Assembly: GCF_011753055.1 (NCBI RefSeq)
Contig: NZ_VWWJ01000005.1
Coordinates: 343,422-407,421, forward strand
Reading direction: 5' to 3'
Length of the DNA stretch: 64,000 nucleotides
DNA from: Burkholderia sp. Ax-1719
Lineage (GTDB): Bacteria > Pseudomonadota > Gammaproteobacteria > Burkholderiales > Burkholderiaceae
The translations under genes were made by a program, and so were the position numbers. The notes below the pieces were generated by a model. That model worked only from the letters and a program-made list of their open reading frames with translations. It did no database searches and was not told the origin of the DNA. Of the stretch, positions 60,435-64,000 are shown piece after piece. The first letter of the stretch is position 1, and each line of letters begins with the position of its first letter.

Positions 60435-63400
60435 ATGGAATCGAATCAAACGCAGGGCGCATCGCACGAAAGCGCGGCACTGGACGACGCACAACGCGCG
60501 GCTCAAGCCGAACTTGCCACGCGCGCGAGCGCCTGCAATGCCGCCGACTGGACCAGCCGCGTGATCCAGGGCGAGCGCATCGGCGCGGAAATCGCGCTGC
60601 CCGCATGGCTCGACGCGTCGTATCAGACGCTGCGCTCGCAGGTGATGGACCCAGCATATCCGTGCTTCTTCGGCACCGTGGCCGAGCGTCGCGGCGAAAT
60701 GTTCTATGCGTTCGTGGAAGGCAAGGGACCCGGCGACATGGCCGCGTCGATGGAAACGTTTGCGCGTCTGGCTGCGCTGCCCGAGTACCGGAAGAACAAT
60801 ATCGCGGTGTTCTTCGAGCCCGACGAAGAGCCGCTGCGTCACGAAGACTATCAGCGTCACTTCTGGCGCATCCTGCAGCAACTGCACGACGCCGATCCGA
60901 ATCCCGCCGCCGACGCTTACCCCGATCCTTCCGATGAAGCCTGGGAGTTCGCGTTCGCGGGCATCGAAATGTTCGTGGTGTGCGCGCTGCCGTCGTTCGC
61001 CACGCGCCACAGCCGCAATCTGGGCCCAGGCATGGTGCTGTTGTTCCAGCCGCGCGCGGTGTTCGTCGACACCATCACTAACAAGGTGATCGGCCGCGAA
61101 GCGCGTAACCAGGTGCGCCAGCGCCTGCTCAAATGGGACGAGGTCGAGCCGCACCCGGATCTGGGCTTCTACGGCGATCCCGGCAACCTTGAATGGAAGC
61201 AGTATTTTCTCGGCGATAACAACGCGCGCGCGGGCGACGTCTGCCCATTCCTGAGCCGCAAATCGCGACTCGCCCGCGAAGCGCTGTCGGCTCAGGCCGC
61301 CGCTGACGCCATGCCCGCCGATATCGTTTCTCGACTCGTCGATCATGCACGCGGCCGCCCGCACGCGATTGCCGTGCGTTTTCTCGTCGATGGCGCGAGC
61401 GAAGAGCAGGCGCTGAGCTACGCGCAATTGCTCGAACACGTGCAGCGCGCCGCTGCGGCCCTGCGCGAACACGCGCAGCCGGGCGAGCGCGTGATGCTGA
61501 TGCTGCCAAGCGGCATCGATTACGTGGTGAGCTTTTTTGCCTGCCTCTATGCAGGCCTCGTCGCCGTGCCGGCGTATGCGCCGCACGCGCAGAACGCGCA
61601 GCATCTCGACCGTCTGCGCGCGATGCACGCTGATTGCACGCCGCGTATCGCCGTGGTGGTCGGGGCGCAGCACGAGGCGTGGCGCGCACTGGTTGAGGGC
61701 GCAACCCGTCAAGCCGATTGCGTGACGCTCGCGCCCGAGACGCTGCAACGCGCCGCGCCGCTCGTGTTTGAAGCGCCGGATATCGACGCGCTGGCCTTCC
61801 TGCAATACACATCCGGCTCGACCTCGGAGCCCAAGGGCGTGATGGTGAGCCATGCGAACATCGCCGCGAACGAGCACGCGATTCACGCGGCCATGTCGAT
61901 CGACGCCACGCGCGATGTGATGCTGAGCTGGTTGCCGCTCTATCACGACATGGGTCTGATTGGCGGCATGATGCTGCCGCTGTACTTCGGTTTCGAACTC
62001 GTGCTGCTCGATCCGCAGCATTTCCTCGAACAGCCCGCGCGCTGGCTGCGCGCCATCTCGCGCTACCGCGCGACCGTGAGCGGCGGCCCGAACTTCGCGT
62101 ATCAGCTTTGCGCCGAGCGCGTGCGCGATTCGCAACTCAAGGCGCTGGCCGAGCTGGATCTGTCCTGCTGGCGCGTGGCCTTTTGCGGCGCGGAGCCGAT
62201 CCGCGCGACAACGCTCGACGCCTTCGCGCAGCGCGCCGCCCACGCGGGCTTCGACGCGCGCGCACTGTACCCGTGCTATGGCCTGGCCGAAGCCACTTTG
62301 CTGGCGAGCGGCGTGACGGCGGGCGAGGGCGCGCGCGCGCCAGGCTTCGACACCGCCGCGCTCGCGCGTGGCGAAGGCGCGCTGGCGAGTGACGCCGAAA
62401 CGGCGAGTGACGCCGCGACGGCGAGCGCCATCGTCGATTGCGGCCGCATCGCGCCGCAGCATCAAGTGCGCATCGCGGATGCTGCCACACAGGCGCCGCT
62501 CGCCGATGGCCGCATCGGGGAAATCTGGCTGGCCGGGCCGAGCATCGCGCAAGGCTACTGGAACAAGTCGGAAGCGAGCGACGCGACCTTCGTGCAGGAC
62601 GAATCCGGCACGACGAATACGCGCTGGCTGCGCACAGGCGACCTTGGTTTTGTCGATAACGGGCGGCTCTACGTGACGGGCCGCGTGAAAGACCTCATCA
62701 TCCTGCGCGGACGCAACGTCTATCCGCAGGACATCGAACGATCGCTCGCGAATGTCGATGGTCTGCGCAACGGCCGCATCGCCGCTTTCGCCGTGCGCGA
62801 TGCGCAAGGCGACGAAGCCGTGGGCGTGGCCGCCGAACTGGCGCGCTCGGCGCAGCGCGATGGCGCGGCGCAAGCAGTCATCGACGCGATCCGCGCAGCC
62901 GTGGCGGCGACGCTCGGCGAGCCGGTGGGCGCGGTGCTGCTGCCGGAAGCGGGCGCGCTGCCGCGCACGTCGAGCGGCAAGCTGCGCCGCGCCGCGTGTG
63001 CGCAAGGTTTCGCGGACGGCTCGCTGGCGGCCGTCGCGCGCTATGTGCAGGGCGAATCCGCCATCGATAACCCGGCTGAACCGCTGGCGGCCGATGCCTC
63101 GCTCGAAGCGCAGATCGCCGCGCTGTGGCACGCGCTTCCGGCGCTCGAACGCGCCGCGCGCGACGACGACTTCTTCCTGAGCGGCGGCCAGTCGCTCGTC
63201 GCGGGTCAACTGGTGGCGAGCCTGAATGCGCGCTTCGGCACGGAATTGCCGCTGCGCTTCGTGTTCGAGCATCCGACCATTGCGGCGCAGGCTGCCGCGC
63301 TTGCCGATATCGCGACGCCTGAGCGGGCCGCGCAAGCGCCTGCAAAGCCCCAGGCCGAAGCGAATGTTGAAGCCGAAGCCCCGCTCAGCCTCGGCCAGGA

Positions 63401-64000
63401 AAGCCTCTATCTGCTCTGGAAGCTCGACCCGCGCGACACCGCCAACGCGATTTCGGCGAGCGTGCGTATTGCGGGCAAGCTCGACGCGGCGGCCTTCGAG
63501 GCTGCGCTCGGCGACGTCGTGCGCCGTCACGCGATCCTGCGCACGCGCTTCACGGAAACGCAGGGCGTGCCGCGCCAGATCGTCGATGACACGCGCGGCG
63601 CGCAATGGCGCAGCGAAAACTTCGCGCATTTCGACGGCGGCGTGCGCGATGCGCGCCTCTACAGCTTCCTCGACGAGCTGGCCGAACAGCCGTTCGACCT
63701 CGCGCACGACACGCTGCTGCGCGTAACGCTCTGCCGTGTCGCCGACGAAGAGCATGTGGTGCATCTGCACGTGCATCACATCGTCGCCGATGCGCACGCA
63801 CTCGCCGTGCTGCTCGACGAATGGTGCGCGGCTTACGATGCGCGCATCGACGGCGTGTCGAGCTTGCCCGCGTCGTTCGAAACCGCGCCGCTGCAATACG
63901 CGCAGCACGCGCGCGCCGAACGCGATCCGGCCCACGCGGCCGCGCTCGAAGCGCATCTCGGCTGGTGGCGCGCGCAGCTTGCCGCGCCCGCTGCCGAACT
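60435..64000 (+). CDS. NRPS with fused YqcI/YcgG heme oxygenase-like domain, FAAL, carrier and condensation domains (3' end outside window)
   Basis: Open for 1188 codons from the ATG at 60435 (another ATG at 60432; AAGGGAG just upstream) and running off the edge. Residues about 20-275 match the YqcI/YcgG family (PCFFGTVAERRGEMFYAFVEG, FLGDNNARAGDVCPFLSR); members DcsA and GntA are heme N-hydroxylases, DcsA acting on L-arginine. Residues about 290-880 are a fatty-acyl-AMP ligase (YTSGSTSEPKG near 458, HDMGLIGGMMLPLYFG). A carrier domain follows with the phosphopantetheine serine Ser920 in SGGQSL. A condensation domain starts near 985, with His1114, His1115 and Asp1119 (HHIVADA). The fusion couples arginine N-oxidation to lipid loading. 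Confidence 0.88.
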   Translation, partial: MESNQTQGASHESAALDDAQRAAQAELATRASACNAADWTSRVIQGERIGAEIALPAWLDASYQTLRSQVMDPAYPCFFGTVAERRGEMFYAFVEGKGPGDMAASMETFARLAALPEYRKNNIAVFFEPDEEPLRHEDYQRHFWRILQQLHDADPNPAADAYPDPSDEAWEFAFAGIEMFVVCALPSFATRHSRNLGPGMVLLFQPRAVFVDTITNKVIGREARNQVRQRLLKWDEVEPHPDLGFYGDPGNLEWKQYFLGDNNARAGDVCPFLSRKSRLAREALSAQAAADAMPADIVSRLVDHARGRPHAIAVRFLVDGASEEQALSYAQLLEHVQRAAAALREHAQPGERVMLMLPSGIDYVVSFFACLYAGLVAVPAYAPHAQNAQHLDRLRAMHADCTPRIAVVVGAQHEAWRALVEGATRQADCVTLAPETLQRAAPLVFEAPDIDALAFLQYTSGSTSEPKGVMVSHANIAANEHAIHAAMSIDATRDVMLSWLPLYHDMGLIGGMMLPLYFGFELVLLDPQHFLEQPARWLRAISRYRATVSGGPNFAYQLCAERVRDSQLKALAELDLSCWRVAFCGAEPIRATTLDAFAQRAAHAGFDARALYPCYGLAEATLLASGVTAGEGARAPGFDTAALARGEGALASDAETASDAATASAIVDCGRIAPQHQVRIADAATQAPLADGRIGEIWLAGPSIAQGYWNKSEASDATFVQDESGTTNTRWLRTGDLGFVDNGRLYVTGRVKDLIILRGRNVYPQDIERSLANVDGLRNGRIAAFAVRDAQGDEAVGVAAELARSAQRDGAAQAVIDAIRAAVAATLGEPVGAVLLPEAGALPRTSSGKLRRAACAQGFADGSLAAVARYVQGESAIDNPAEPLAADASLEAQIAALWHALPALERAARDDDFFLSGGQSLVAGQLVASLNARFGTELPLRFVFEHPTIAAQAAALADIATPERAAQAPAKPQAEANVEAEAPLSLGQESLYLLWKLDPRDTANAISASVRIAGKLDAAAFEAALGDVVRRHAILRTRFTETQGVPRQIVDDTRGAQWRSENFAHFDGGVRDARLYSFLDELAEQPFDLAHDTLLRVTLCRVADEEHVVHLHVHHIVADAHALAVLLDEWCAAYDARIDGVSSLPASFETAPLQYAQHARAERDPAHAAALEAHLGWWRAQLAAPAAE

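Noticed and set aside
60297..63956. 1219-codon open frame on the minus strand opposite the NRPS gene
   Set aside because: It is a codon-bias shadow: the plus strand reads as canonical FAAL, carrier and condensation domains, while the minus frame is Arg/Ala/His-rich with no domain sense.
1..64000. Search by eye for tRNA, rRNA, CRISPR, insertion sequences and attachment sites
   Set aside because: No cloverleaf-like tRNA ends, spaced direct repeats, transposase motifs or integrase genes were seen.

Overview
The window is high-GC chromosomal DNA from a Burkholderiaceae member, most likely a Paraburkholderia-type species. Supporting signs are a luxI-rsaL-luxR trio of the BraI/RsaL/BraR kind, a DUF3005-like gene, a Burkholderia-style pca operon and many LysR and MocR regulators. 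I see no rRNA, tRNA, CRISPR array, insertion sequence or phage gene. A MocR regulator runs off the left edge and an NRPS gene runs off the right edge.

Layout. 1-6.1 kb: MocR regulator divergent from a polyamine/GABA-type ABC importer. 6.3-13.1 kb: methionine locus with a MetR-like LysR, a small unknown gene, queH, mesX (DUF1852), the core methionine synthase mesD, a flavin reductase and an MTHFR-like protein; three intergenic sequences here share one operator-like motif. 13.1-18.8 kb: catabolic operon (HMG-CoA-lyase-like, CaiB-type CoA transferase, MFS carrier, amidohydrolase) divergent from an IclR regulator with clustered palindromes. 18.8-27.3 kb: single genes (TetR and FAD monooxygenase, AllS/PunR-like LysR and a YdcZ-type protein, EgtB-like sulfoxide synthase, FNR-type regulator, UspA, DHA2 exporter). 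27.5-29.3 kb: quorum-sensing trio with a lux box. 29.8-32.6 kb: DUF3005-like protein, small ORF, serine acetyltransferase, FolE. 32.7-38.0 kb: LysR and the pcaIJBDC branch of protocatechuate degradation. 38.1-46 kb: omega-aminotransferase and MocR pair, LysE exporter, orphan fimbrial-adhesin-like protein, membrane protein, LysR. 45.5-49.6 kb: NAD-dependent formate dehydrogenase, HPP protein, and a Rieske oxygenase with its reductase. 49.9-53.2 kb: DUF2325 protein, MntH, Mn-type superoxide dismutase and a small TPR-like gene, with Fur-like boxes.

53.5-64 kb holds the most unusual content: the start of a predicted siderophore gene cluster. It encodes a PvdQ-like periplasmic acylase, MbtH, type II thioesterase, a TauD/SyrP-like hydroxylase, an SznF-like N-N-bond metalloenzyme (helical oxygenase-like domain plus cupin), and an NRPS whose N-terminus is a YqcI/YcgG heme N-oxygenase-like domain fused to a fatty-acyl-AMP ligase, carrier protein and condensation domain. 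Together these predict an acylated peptide siderophore with an arginine-derived diazeniumdiolate (graminine-like) ligand and probably beta-hydroxy-aspartate. An iron-starvation-sigma-type promoter lies in front of mbtH. All assignments come from reading the sequence and from remembered family sequences; no search was run.
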